A DNA stretch of 64,000 nt, taken from assembly GCF_003073045.1 (NCBI RefSeq), contig NC_037593.1, forward strand, positions 21,123,720 to 21,187,719, given 5' to 3'. Under the pieces are notes generated by a model. That model saw nothing but the letters and a program-made list of their open reading frames with translations. It was not told the DNA's origin and ran no database searches. The position numbers were made by a program, and so were the translations under genes. Below, piece by piece: positions 47,158 to 59,064 of this stretch; the first letter of the stretch is position 1, and every line of letters begins with the position of its first letter. The stretch comes from Pomacea canaliculata (Eukaryota > Mollusca > Gastropoda > Architaenioglossa > Ampullariidae).

Positions 47158-48267
47158 TTCGCAGACGGACGCATTCTCCGACGATGGGCTCGAGTCCCCC
47201 GCTCTCTCTCAGGTACAAAGGGGAAAGGTGGTGATGCTACTGGGTGGGCACCGGTAAAGCACACACACGTTTTTCTCTCTTTTACTACTTCGCTTTTTCT
47301 TTTTTTTTTCTTCAAAAAACCCAGGGGAGGCCTGGTGCAAAACTTTTCGAAAATATTCCAGTTCGATGGGAGGGTCTGGTGCAGATAGGAGGGTCTGGTC
47401 AAAGACTTTGAAAAAACTTTACTCGTCATTAACTTCGCTTTGGTATTAGAAATTTAGGGTACACTCGATTTCAACCCTTCAAGTATTACTAAAAGGAGGG
47501 CTGGTGTAATGGGGGTCTGGTGCATAAGGAGGCGTTGGTGCAGAGGAGGTCTGGTGCCGAAGAGGAGGGAGGTCTGGTTGCGTGAGGGCCTGGTTTAAAA
47601 AAAAAAAAAGGAAGTAATAGGGAAAAATTGAACAAATGTTGTCCGATAGCAGGAACGCTTTCTCCTTTCGCCCGAGCCCATTGTCGCATTCGAACAACGT
47701 GGTGTCTCTGTACACCGACAAAAACGATCACCAACATACCCAGCCCGATAGGTTCGTAAATACCAAATTGAGAATTCACCCATCATCTTGGAAAGTTTCA
47801 GTTCATAGTGTAGGTCTGGTGCCGGTAGAGTTGTCTAGGGTCAGGTGCCGGAGGCCTGGTGCTAAGGGTAGGGTCAGGTATGCCCGGAGGGTCTGGTGCT
47901 AGGGAGGGTCAGGTGCCGGAGGTCTGGTGCCTGAGGCGAGGGTCAGTTGCCGGAGGGTGGTGCCTAGGGAGGGTCAGGTGCCGGAGGCCTGTGCCTAGGG
48001 AGGGCTCAGGTGCCCGGCTGGGCCTGGTGCTAGGGGGTGCCTAGGGAGGGTGCAGTACGGAGGGCCTGGTGCCTAGGAGGGTCAGGTGCCAAGGCTGGTG
48101 CCTTAGGAGGGTCAGGTGCCGGAGGGTCTGTGCTAGGGAGGGTCAGGTGCCTGAGGATTGATGGCCTAAGGAGGGTCAGGTACCGGAGGCCTGGTGCCAG
48201 GGAGGGTCAGGTGCCGGAGGGCCTGGTGCAATGGGAGCGTGGCACAAGGCAGGTATGGTTAAGGTCG
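47158..48267 (+). other. rDNA intergenic spacer, unit 2, with GGAGGGTCAGGTGCC subrepeats
   Basis: 47810-48230 holds at least twelve short subrepeats alternating GGAGGGTCTGGTGC and TAGGGAGGGTCAGGTGCC, period about 32 bp. Unit 1 has only about three to four. Such subrepeats before Pol I promoters are normal in animal spacers. Confidence 0.8.
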
Positions 48268-48285
48268 GCGCTATATACATGGGAA
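48268..48285 (+). promoter_or_regulatory. Spacer promoter, unit 2
   Basis: GCGCTATATACATGGGAAGC followed by about 330 bp of ETS that stops at TGTGTCTCGCGAGGGTCCTG, where spacer sequence resumes. Confidence 0.5.
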
Positions 48286-49064
48286 GCAGCGTCCTGAAAG
48301 GTGCGCGAAGGGACCGTGGTATAAAGGTTTTTCTATATATGAAATGCTCACCCAGTTTTGTATTTTCATCTGCAAATGAGCGCTCGCTCGGCGTGCGAAG
48401 CCCTCGGTCGAAAGCGATCGTGTCTGCGTCCCGTCATCTGCGCGAGCCGGTTTCGAAGCGGACCGAAGAGTAAAAAAGTCTACGGGCTTGGTGGTGATTC
48501 GCGCTTTCGCTGCGCGTTTCTCACGGCTCAGGCACGCGCTGGTTGAAGCAGAGAGGGGTTCGTCGTGGCTCCTTTCGGGCCAGCCGCGTCGGCGCATCGA
48601 AATAACGCTTGCTGTGTCTCGCGAGGGTCCTGGTGCCAGGAGGGCCTGTGCCAAACTTGTAAATGTTCGTATCGAGGGGAGGGTCTGGTGAGGGGTCTGT
48701 GCAAAACTTGGAAAATGTCTGTGCAATTGGAAAATGTACACATTGAAAACACACTTGAGAGGAGGTTTTACCGTCAGGCGTCATGCCTTTGGTCTAGGTG
48801 CGGAAAATGGTTTTTTTGAGCGAGGAGGGGGCGGATCTGGTGCAGGGCCTGGTGCCAAAAATGTTCAGATGGTCTGGTGCAAACTTATTGAAAACACACT
48901 TTCTAGTCATTAGTACTTCATTTTGGTATAGGGAAGCTTAGGGAACCTCGTTTTTCTTCAAGTTTACCGAACAGATGGAGGGTCTGGTGCGGAGGGCTGG
49001 TGCGGAGGTCTTGGATGCGGAGGCCTGATGCAAGGGGAGGGCGTTGGCACAAGGCAGGGAGGGG

Positions 49065-49082
49065 GCCGCTATATATATGGGA
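49065..49082 (+). promoter_or_regulatory. Probable gene promoter for 18S copy 2
   Basis: GCCGCTATATATATGGGAGC, a variant of the box, with full-length ETS behind it up to 49619. Confidence 0.5.
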
Positions 49083-49619
49083 GCAGAGGTGTGCCGAAAA
49101 GCGCGGCTAGAAAGTGAAAAAAAAAAAATGGCATAGAGAAAGGTTACTATTAGCCATGTAGTGCTCACCCGTTGTGATTTTTTGCATCGGCAACTGAGCG
49201 CTCGCTCGGCGTGCGACGCCTCTCTGTCGAAAAGTGATCGTTGTCTGCGTCCCCGTCTGCTGACGAGCCAGGTTTGAAGCGGACGCGGAAAAAGAAGGTG
49301 TTGGTACGGGTTGGCTCGCTGGCGATTCGGCGCGCTTTCGCTGTCGCGTTTCCCCTCACGGCTCAGGCGTGGCTGTTGAGCAGAGAGGGGTTCGTCGTGC
49401 TCCTTTCGGCCAGCGCGTCGGCGTCGTTCGAATAACGCTTGACTGTGTGTCTCGAGTGAAAGAGCGCGCCGCGTGTCGATCGGGTGAACGCTCCGCACGT
49501 TGAAAATTTGAACGCGATTGATTCGGTTGCAAAGAGCGAAAAGCACCCGCGAACGCAGGACCCGCGCTCAAGCGGCGACTGCTTGTGCGGAGTCGGATTA
49601 CGTGTAACAGCAACAGCAT

Positions 49620-50373
49620 TCTGGTGAAATCCTACCAGTAGTCATATGCTTGTTCTCAAAGATTAAGCCATGCTCGTACGGTGAAAACCGCGAATGGCTC
49701 ATGAAATCGTCGAGGTTCCTTAGATGATCCATTTCTACTTGGATAACTGTGGCAATTTCTAGAGTAATACATGCAACCAACTCCCACCACAACACACACA
49801 CACACACACACAACACACCCGAACAAAGCCCCCCCCCGGGAAAGAGCGCTTTTATTAGTTCAAAAAATCAGTCGGGGTCTCGGCCCGTCCCTTTTGGATG
49901 ATTCTTCGATAACTTTGTGCCGATCGCATGGCCTCGAGCGGCGAGGCATCTTTTCAAATGTTGCCTTATCAAACTGTCGATGGTACGTGATAGACTACCC
50001 ATGTTTGACAACGGTAACGGGAATCAGGGTTTATTCGGAGAGATGAGCATGAGAACGGATACCAATCCAAGGAAGGCAGGCAGGCGCGCACTTACCCACT
50101 CCGCCGGGAGGTAGTGACGAAAATAACAATACGGAACTCTTTTGAGGCTACCGCAATTGAATGAGTACACTTTAAACCTTTCAACGAGGATATGGAGGGC
50201 AAGTCTGGTGCCAGCAGCCGTGGTAATTCCAGCTCCAATAGCGTATATTAAAGTTGTTGCGCTTAAAAAGCTCGTAGTTGCATCTGAGGCATGGATCGTG
50301 CGGTCCGTCTCGCGACGGTCACTGCGCGAAGCTGAGCGTGCCCAGCGCCGCTCTAGCGCAGGGTCGTCTTCGC

Positions 50374-50404
<31 letters not shown>

Positions 50405-51130
50405 CATATTTTCATGCAGTCAAGAACTAGTCAGAGTTCGTAGACGATTAAATACTGTCATTGTTCTGACCATAAAACGATGCCAACTAGCGTTGTGCAG
50501 TGTCGCTTCATCGACTCTGAAACCAAAAGTTTCACGGGTTCCAGGGAAGTATGGTTGCAAAGCTGAAACTTAAAGGAATTGACGGAAGGTCACCACCAGG
50601 AGTGGAGCTGCGGCTTATTTGATTCAACACGTTAAAACACACCAGTCGCACACTGTAAGCATTGACAGATTGATATCTTTTTTCTTCGATTCGGTGGGTG
50701 GTGGCGCATGGGCGTTCTTAGGTGGTGGATGCGATTTGTCTGATTAATTCCGATAACGGGCGAGACTCTAGCCTGTTAAATAGTTCACCGATTCTTCACG
50801 AATCGGTGCTAACTTTTAGAGGGAGAAGTGGCGTTTAGCCACAAGAGATTGAGCAATAACAGGTCTGCTGCCTTTAGAAGGAATCAGGTGGATGTACCAT
50901 GCTTTGAAAACAGTGCGAACCCCTTGAACGTCCTTCGTGATAGGGATTGGGGGCTTGAAATTCTTCTTATCAACGAGGAATTCCCAGTAATTACGGCGAT
51001 GCCCTTTCTACACACACACCGCCTGTCATTACTACCGAGTGAACGGTTTAGTGAGGGGTAGCTGGCCTCCACGTCGAGAGTCTGAAAAAGTCTATCAAAC
51101 CGGAGGGAAAGCTTTTGCCGAGTCAGGCTC
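49620..51130 (+). rRNA. 18S rRNA pseudogene, copy 2 (same V4 deletion; AC tract inside)
   Basis: Homologous to copy 1 throughout, with the same missing block between AGCTCGTAGTTG and CGCAAGACGAA (about 50270-50380). An AC repeat at 49785-49818 replaces part of the helix before GGGAAAGAGCGCTTTTATTAG. TACACACACACCGCCTGTC at 51009 is an expanded version of TACACACCGCCCGTC. The start is TCTGGTGAAATCC. Confidence 0.88.
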
Positions 51131-51295
51131 TCAGTGACGCCCGGACTCTCGCGTACCTCGGGTGGCATCGGCGAAAGTGTAAAGAGAGGCACATTCTCGC
51201 GTGGCTGTTCCCTGGCTTTACAATATTTTTTCATTCATTTCGCATTTTGTTGAAACCTTTCAAATATTGTTAGAAAGCAGATGAAAAGAAATGAA
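51131..51295 (+). other. ITS1, shortened
   Basis: The 165 bp between 18S copy 2 and the 5.8S start. It ends AGAAATGAAACAAC. Its presence shows that copy 2 derives from a normal 18S-ITS1-5.8S order. Confidence 0.6.
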
Positions 51296-51380
51296 ACAAC
51301 TTTAGGCGGTGGGATCACTCGACTCACACGTCGATGAAGAACGCAGCCAGTTGCGTGAAATAATGTGAATTGCAGAACAC
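51296..51380 (+). rRNA. 5.8S rRNA, 5' half only
   Basis: Reads TTTAGGCGGTGGGATCACTC, CGTCGATGAAGAACGCAGCC and GTGAATTGCAGAACAC, then breaks. About 85 of 157 nt. It runs directly into TCTAACCCTAACC (two telomeric units) and poly-T at 51395. Confidence 0.92.
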
Positions 51381-51394
51381 TCTAACCCTAACCA

Positions 51395-52640
51395 TTTTTT
51401 TTTTTAAAAAAAAAAAACCAAAAGCAAACAAACCCGGGGGAGGGCCTAGTGCAAAACTTTTTTTAACAAGTTCCAGTGGATGGAGGATCCTGAGTCAAAG
51501 ACTTTGAAAAAACTTACTCTCATTAACTTCGCTTTGGTATAGAATTTAGGGGTACCTCGATTCCTTCAGTATACTAAAATGTCTCGCGTGCATGTTGAGG
51601 GGTAGGAGGGTCTGGTGCGAAGAGGAGGTCTGGTGCGTAGGCCTGGTTAAAATAAAAGGAAAGTAATAGGGGAAAATTGAACAAATGTTGTCCATAGCAA
51701 GCAACGCTTTCTCCTTTCGCGGTTGATCGCATTATTCTCTCCGAACAACGTAGTGTCTCTGTACACCGACAAAACCGATCCAACAATACCCAGCCCGATA
51801 ACCGTACAAATGAGAATTAACCCATCATCTTGGCAGATTCAGTTCAATAGTGAGGGTCAGTGTCCCGGAGGGTCTGGTGCCTAGGGAGGGTCAGGTGCAG
51901 CCCTGGTGCCTAGGGGAGGGTCAGGTGCTGGTGCTAGGGAGGGTCAGGTGCCCGGAGGATCTGGTGCCTAGGCAGTCAGGTGCCCGGACAGGTGGGAGGT
52001 TTGATTGCTAAGGAGGGTCAGGTACCCGGAGGGCCTGGTGCCTAGGAGGTCAAAATGGGAGCGTGGCACAAGGGTATGGTTAAGGTCGGCGCTATATACA
52101 TGGGAAGCAGGCGTCTGAAAGGTGCGCGAAAGGGACCGTGGCTATAAAGGTTTCTATATATGAATGCGCAGCTCACCAGTTTGTATTTTTCATCGGCAAA
52201 TGAGCGCTCGCTCGGCGTGCGAAGCCCTGCGGTCGAAGCGATCGTTGTCTGCGTCCCGTCATCTGGCGAGCCGGTTTCGAAGCGGACGAGAAGGCTCGGT
52301 ACGGGTTGATTCGCGGCTTTCGCTGCCGCGTTTCTCACGGCTCAGGCACGTGCACAGGGAGGGCCGGTGCAAAACAAAAAATTGATTCATCAATGACTAA
52401 AAAAAGTTCCACTTCGATGGGAGTCTGGTGCAAAGAGGAGGGTCTGGTGCGAAGGGAGGGCCTGGTGAAACTTTGAGAAAAAAAAATTTGATTCATCACT
52501 TTTCTTCGCTTGGCATTAGAAGCTTAGGGGTACCCACACACACACACTCGTTTCCTTCAAGTATACGAAAAGGGAGGGCCCTGTCTGAGTGAGGCCTGGG
52601 CTGCATATAGGAAGGGTCTGGTGGTAAGTGTGAATGTGAG
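51395..52640 (+). other. Third rDNA spacer piece with promoter-like box and partial ETS
   Basis: Spacer subrepeats 51840-52055, promoter box GCGCTATATACATGGG at 52089-52104, ETS to about 52350, then more spacer words to 52625. No 18S follows; non-rDNA sequence begins near 52640. Confidence 0.7.
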
Positions 52641-55600
52641 TGTATGCGTTTGTGTAAAGTGATTCGTGACCTATAATTTCACAGTTTGTCATGCTCGCAC
52701 TTGTTTTGTAAGACTTCTGTAACTAAAATATGTGTATGCTCCTTAGCCAAAGAATAGGAAAAAGATTCACATCTTAGAAGTAGTCGTATGATACGCCATT
52801 TTTTGTCTCGTCTTTCTATTTTTTCGTATGCATGTATCTTCGAGTTAAAACAACATTTGCTGCTTACAGAACAGAGCTGAGGTCAACGTACAAAGTGGTC
52901 ACGGAGCTCGCCCTATCGCAGGAAGAATGTTTGCTGCGCAGGGTACACTGAAGATGGTGATACATGTATCCGTAAGTCCTCCAACTCTTCTGACCTCGTG
53001 ATTCTGGGTTGCCCTCTGCATAACTTTGTTTTGGATGGTTGATTAGGCATATCCATCCACATCCGCGCACCTGCATCTGTCGCTAGTCGACCCCCTCACA
53101 CCTTCCCTCTGTCACGTGGCTGTCACCGGCCAGCGACCACCCACACATCGCCAGCCTCACCCTCCCTGTGTGCGTGCTATGTTCGATCCCACTAACTGCG
53201 ATGTCGCACACTACCATACAGTATAGTAATCGAGTTTATTGGCAAATAGCATTTGACAGGCAGGAACATCAGTGTCAATGAGAGTGACTAGGCGTCTCAA
53301 ATTGACTGACAATAATGAAGTTTGTGAGAAAAGCTCATAAAGTTTGTAGTCAGCAGGTAAAATGACAATATTAGTACTGTAGAACTTTGTTCTATGAACT
53401 ATTACGATTCAGCTAAAATATGCTAAACATTTCTATTTTTCTGTCATTTTTACAAAACATTCTAATCTCCTTAAATATATAAAAGTATTAAACACTTACT
53501 AGCTAACTAGTCTTTAAAAACAGTTGCTTTGTCTTCTAAAACTGAGCACGTATTTTAACGGCTAGTGACTGATGGGGGTTGAAGTCGACCGAGTTTATGC
53601 TTCGTAAAAAAGTTGAATGAATTCAAAATTTCTGCTTTAAAAGAGTCTGAAGGCGACAGTTCAGTCAGATATTTGTTTACGTGTAACAGCATGCGTGTGT
53701 GTAGTTATTGTGTGTGTATGTGTGCGCGCGCGCGTGCGGTTTTGCTAAAGGAATAATAATAGGAAGGGACTTTCGATAGGTGCTGCGTGTTTGTATGTTA
53801 AGTTGATTAAAAAATGATAACTGATGTGCTCTGCTGTTCGTCGCAGCAAACACTTTTTTTAATGAGGTTATTAACGGACACTCGATGAAGAACTTGTTTA
53901 GGCATATTACTTCTTCGGTTCTTCTCTTTACATGTAGAAGTATAAAATCACTTACATAGAGGAACATTTCCTGCACGTCAGTGAGCTTAGTACAAACTCG
54001 CAGCACTTAGAACAAAAGGCGATGTGATACATTAACCGTTGTTCTATCTGTCGAGGTTTTGACATCACTGCTGACGTAACAGTCCTTACTAGAGGGGGGG
54101 GGGGGGTCTGTGGAGCGGAGTGCTACAAGTCTGATCCTTTGTCCTCATTTACTAACCACCTCAGCATCGTAACAATTAATATGTTACAAGTAGTGATGCA
54201 GATCCTAGTGTCGCGCGGTCAGCGATTGTTGCTGTCATCCTTGCATGCCTCCATACTGAGCTGGCGCATCGTTAGGTGTTTTCTTCGCGCTTTGTCCCCT
54301 CTTTATATACGTCTTGCGCGCGCGCAACAGCTTCCTGATGGTCATTTTACTTTTTCCCTCTTTGACGTCATGGGTGTGTCATCAAAGTAACGAAAGTGCT
54401 GACACGTGGGCGCATGACAGTCAGGTTTTCATTGTATCGACGGATCTGCCACAAAGCCGTTTTGGTAGTAGACGGATCCATTCTGTCGGGTTTCCACACA
54501 TTCCTAGTCTGTGAAGGGCCTTTGGGTGGCGTGGAGTGCAAGGAGAGGAATCCTTTATGTTCAAAGCCATTAGTCCGATGTTTAATGCAAGATTGTACTT
54601 TGTTAGGTTAACGTTCGTGATTGCCGGGTCGGCGCGCTTGTAGCGCGTACTCGTTTCCGTTGTATGGATTTGTGTAAGATCAACTTTAGATTTTTGACGA
54701 GTCTTAGGATATCGCGATGGTCAGATATATGTGTTCGTGTGAAAATATTGTTTTAGAATTGAGCAGTTCGGGACCGCCTGTTTATTGTAAGAATTGTTCT
54801 TATCTACAGGCTTATTTTTTGGTTCTTCTTCCTCTCAACCCTGTTTTTGTTGTTTTTTCGCTCTTCCTTCGTGTCACCGTGCTTCACTCTTTGTTCGCGT
54901 TGCTGTCGCGTCATCGTGTCGAGCGTCACCCTGCACCATCATCATATCTCGTCGCGAGTGAACCGCGACTCGCTGCACAGTGTGCGGAAGGCTTTCGCTG
55001 AACACCTAGAGCAGGAATCTTCGAGCAGGAGCTTTCGTGCATGGCGGCCACATCATCGCATCTGACGAGAAGAAGAGGGGTGGGGGTACGTCGTTAGAGG
55101 CGGCAAGCCAAGGCAGAGCGGGCCTGGCGTCTGTGGACACTCCAAGGCTCTAGCTGTCACCCTGCAGTGCTGCGGTGATGTATTGTTATATAGGTGACTG
55201 ATATTAGCCTGTGCACAGGGCAGTGATTTGTCTTATTTTGTTTCTATTTTTGTTTGTTGGGATTGTTCGCGCTGATTCTAATAATTTGGTTCATGTGAGA
55301 GTGGTGGAATTTTTGATTTTTGATTCCTATCAGGATTATTTTTGTGGCTATAAATTAGTTTGTTGTAGTGAATTTTGTTTGTCATTTCTGTATGGTCCTG
55401 CGCTCATTAAGTTCGACTGGCTTCGTCGCGACCACGCGACCCCTAGTGGCACTTGTCCTACTGTTTGCGTCTATATTTCGTTACTGAATGAAGTGTAGAT
55501 ATTGAGATTCGAATTGTAAACATCATTATGATCTGGGAAAATAATTTACGATTACAAGTATCAAGGGCCCGGATGAGGTCGCTGTCCGCGGGCGCCGGGC

Positions 55601-56540
55601 GGCTCTCGGCGGCCGGGGTCTCACACCAACCCGATGACACTCTCGGATGTTAAAGGAGATCTGTCGCTGTGTTATCGATATCTGCAGCTACCTCCCTTGA
55701 ATCCTTTTTGGGTGGGGAGGGAGGCGATGCTGCTATCTTATCTCAAATCGTCGAGGCTCTGTTAGTCGCGACTAACTGATACATCCTTCATGTAAGGATA
55801 GACAAAATCTTCTCGCCATTGCCTCTCTCTACTTATGCATAGGGCGGGTCTCAGATGTCTCAACGGCACCTGGTGTACCACTTCCTTCATCACATCTTGT
55901 ACAGCATCGTTTCTTTGTAACACCTGAATGTTTTCAGGCCTATAACTGGTCCTGGATCATGGGCATTGAAATTTTTATTTTGTAAATTTTCAATTTATTA
56001 GCAACGTGTAGCTATTTATTTTCAGCACCGTTTGATGATCTCCCGGAATTTTCTTTTTTCTTTTCCAGTGTAACAGCTGCATGCTTCAGTAGGCATTTAT
56101 AGTGTCAGGTTATGCTTGAGAAATACTGTCACTGCAAAAATTCACCTTGAGTTTACGGAATAATGATTACTGCATGCTGGATCTATAGTGGGCCTTTAGC
56201 TACAAACAGATTGTCACAGTGCGCCATGACTTACTAGCTGAATATCTATAAATCAACATTCCATAACAGAAGAAATCAGACTTTGCCCTGCACTCAAATA
56301 CAATTTAGTCATTATCGTATATCGCATAATACATGTGCAGTAGGACAGGGGGCAGCGGGGGCAGCCGCCCCCCAAGGAAAATACAGGGTGGGCAGGATAT
56401 CCTTTTGCCCCCCCACTATTTGACGGAGTAATTATCAACAAAGAGAAAGAACTGAAGAAAGGTAGGGGAGTAGAGAGCGAACGGTCGATCACCGTCACCA
56501 AACGCGGGCGCCTGGAGCGCAGTGGAGGCTCTAAACACCT
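52641..56540. other. Non-rDNA intergenic region
   Basis: No supported gene. Contains (TG/CG)n at 53693-53738, poly-G at 54094-54107, the dispersed repeat 55488-55605, and an inverted GGGGGCAG...CTGCCCCC-like pair at 56348-56372. Confidence 0.5.
55488..55605. repeat. Dispersed repeat, copy 2
   Basis: Same core as 41488-41615: GTGTAGATATTGA(G), AATAATTTACGATTACAAGT, CAAGGGCCCGG, CGGGCGGCTCTCGG. Direct orientation. Confidence 0.7.
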
Positions 56541-56677
56541 CATGACAGAATCAGAATTCGGGGACAGTCGTTATTGTTTGCCAGCAAATTGGCAGGCTAT
56601 GTGTGAAGCCTCAGCGAAGAAAGCGCCCGCCACAGTAATCGGTCACCAACTCGCAGTGTGGTCTCCCCCCTCCCCAT

Positions 56678-57103
56678 ATGCGCACGCCTTTTCTTTGGCG
56701 CTTTTCGTTGACCAAGCCACTAAATAACATCCACCACTCCACTCGCTGTCACCCTAAAAATTATACTGCCCCTATCCGATTACAACCAAAGGGGCCGCCA
56801 CTGGTCCATCGGGGAACACAGAAAGCCATCAACGAATTAAGTTGCATAACCAATACCCCAGTCTTGCAAAATCACGACAGAACCCTTAACATCTTTGTGA
56901 AAAACTATAGGCCGAAGCACGAAGACTTCATCTTACTAACACCAGACGGTTTAGTGCGAATTGTCGCTTTGTCTTCACCTAAGTTCAGCGCAAAGACTCT
57001 GAGTCCCTATACTTGGCTAGTTTTCCCTTTAGAGACCGAGAGACCTGGTATTAAATGCTCATCCTACGACTCAGGGGGAAGCTGCATAAGTCAACATTTC
57101 TAA
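56678..57103 (+). CDS. Hypothetical protein, 141 residues or a terminal exon
   Basis: MRTPFLWRFSLTKPLNNIHH...NHDRTLNIFVKNYRPKHEDFIL...SGGSCISQHF-stop. The composition is balanced and unlike the translated repeats nearby, and AATAAA follows at about 57157. Frame-open sequence begins upstream of the first ATG, so it may be the end of a spliced gene. No family recognised; a transposon protein end is possible. Confidence 0.3.
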   Translation: MRTPFLWRFSLTKPLNNIHHSTRCHPKNYTAPIRLQPKGPPLVHRGTQKAINELSCITNTPVLQNHDRTLNIFVKNYRPKHEDFILLTPDGLVRIVALSSPKFSAKTLSPYTWLVFPLETERPGIKCSSYDSGGSCISQHF

Positions 57104-58900
57104 AACTACCAAGGGCACTCACTCTTTCTATCACACGACTAGTGGTGGTAGCTCAATAAAGTTATCTGTGTTACTAACTGTTTGGTTGTGTGATTGTTAC
57201 CTATGTGATCCGTGTTTTGGAGAATGCCCATCAGAACCGTGTCGAATCGCCTGGCTCAGCACGTCGGTAGCGGTAGCGTGAAGGGGGTGGCCTGCGGCCA
57301 TTCCCACCCTGTTTCGTCCTGGCCACGGTGGTCTGGCCAGTTTATGGCCATTAAAATTATAGGGTAGTTGCCGTCCTTCCTCTCTGGTCCTTTTGATTCT
57401 CTTGGGGTGGATGGGCTATTTTCCACGGTGTGCGGACACCAAGTCAGTTAGGGCTGTGTCTCTTTGTAACGTGGATTATCTGCGGACCGCTGGTCCTTGG
57501 GTAGGAAAGGGTTCTGAGGTTTCTCGAAGCCTATAGTAAACCTGCCACACTAGGACTGGGATGACGGCGGGTCGGAAGAGAGTTTTCGCGTGGTGGAGAG
57601 ACCTGTGCCGTCTCTGGGAGTAGTCGGGGGTTTGCCACGTGCTGTGTGGACTGTCGCTGGAATGGGTGGTTTCAGGAAGAGGGATTACCCAGCAACCAGC
57701 TTATTTTCCCCGCGTTGTTGTGAGATAGAACAAGCGTGTCACGGCCCTTGGGTGGTAGGCTTAATTAATCTTTACCTTTGTTTTCCACGCAGTTTTTTTC
57801 TGGCTAAAACAAACAAAAACAACCTGAGAAGTCCATGAACACAAACAGGCTTGAATAACGGTCTCATTATGCATGATATTTAAAGAGAGGTTTGATCTGC
57901 TTATCTGGACGAGTTGCAATCGGAGTTCATTAATATAAATCAACCGAGACGGCATTTTTTTTGCACACTTGACTTGCCAACCTTGATTAATATGATTTAA
58001 TAGATTATACGTTATCACATTTTTTGTGATGCGTTAGCCGGGCGAGTCTATTCTTTAATTTTGTTCTTTTCTAATTTAATGATGCTGCTTGCCTTTTAAA
58101 TAAAGCAGCGGTGTTGTGATGCAACACTGTGTACGTCTTGCGGCAGTAGCGCCCCCCCCCATCCTTTTCGTAATGTGCGAGTGCGAACGCGCTCACTGTC
58201 AAGCAGGGAGTTTGCCCCCCCAATACGCCGAACATCTTCCTACGCCACTGTAATAGCATGTTACAGTTTTCCCGTTTTTGTTTGTAGGCAAATATTATTG
58301 ACAGAATAAGGCATAAGATGAAGTTACCATCCATGCTGAAAAAAAAATTCTGTTCAGAAGTCGTGACATTGGAGTGATGATCTGAAATCACATAGAATAG
58401 GCTGCGTTTTGTTAGAAACCCTATGATTCATGTGATTATCATTACTCGAGTAGAATGCTGGTTTGGTATTGTCAGTCAGCTAGACTGCAGGTGAGCTGGT
58501 GTGTGAGTGCATGGAACGTGCTTCATCAAACAAGCATAACCAACGGCAAGAATACTATATACAACAATGTGAATGCAATAGTGCTTGTTGTGGGCTTTTA
58601 AAGTTTTAAGCCACGGTGGAAGTGTCCTTCTGTCATTGTTTCTTTGGAGTTTCACTCTAATATATATCAAGTGACATCATACCATCAAGATAAGTATTCT
58701 GGCTGAACAACTACAAAAGATGATAACAAGATTGTAAAATTCTATCTCACACTGGTGGTAAAATAATAACGCCATATTATGGTGAAAAGAGTAACACATA
58801 CAAAAAAGGTACACTAGATGTGGTTTAACAAAATTATGTATTTTATTTAATTTTAATAAACCATTATTTTCGCATTAAACATGTTATAGGCTTCCCATTC
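57104..58900. other. Intergenic to scaffold gap
   Basis: 57240-57700 is GC-rich without an open frame. On the - strand at 58145-58255 is CAGTGGCGTAGGAAGATGTT...GGGGGGGCAAACTCC, the style of a DNA-transposon end, family uncertain. No genes seen. Confidence 0.45.
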
Positions 58901-59000
58901 NNNNNNNNNNNNNNNNNNNNNNNNNNNNNNNNNNNNNNNNNNNNNNNNNNNNNNNNNNNNNNNNNNNNNNNNNNNNNNNNNNNNNNNNNNNNNNNNNNNN
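58901..59000. other. Scaffold gap (100 N)
   Basis: Exactly 100 N, the usual code for a join of unknown length. Order and orientation of sequence right of it depend on scaffolding. Confidence 0.99.
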
Positions 59001-59064
59001 CTTCCATCTTAGGGTACCTGGCTGAAAGGCAGTGCGTTGACGCTTTTCGTTCGATACCATCAAT

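Larger units (their letters stand above)
46529..51180 (+). repeat. Abnormal short rDNA unit 2
   Basis: Same order as unit 1 with a much longer spacer that carries two more promoter-like boxes and a second partial ETS. The 18S continues into ITS1 and a partial 5.8S. Confidence 0.8.
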
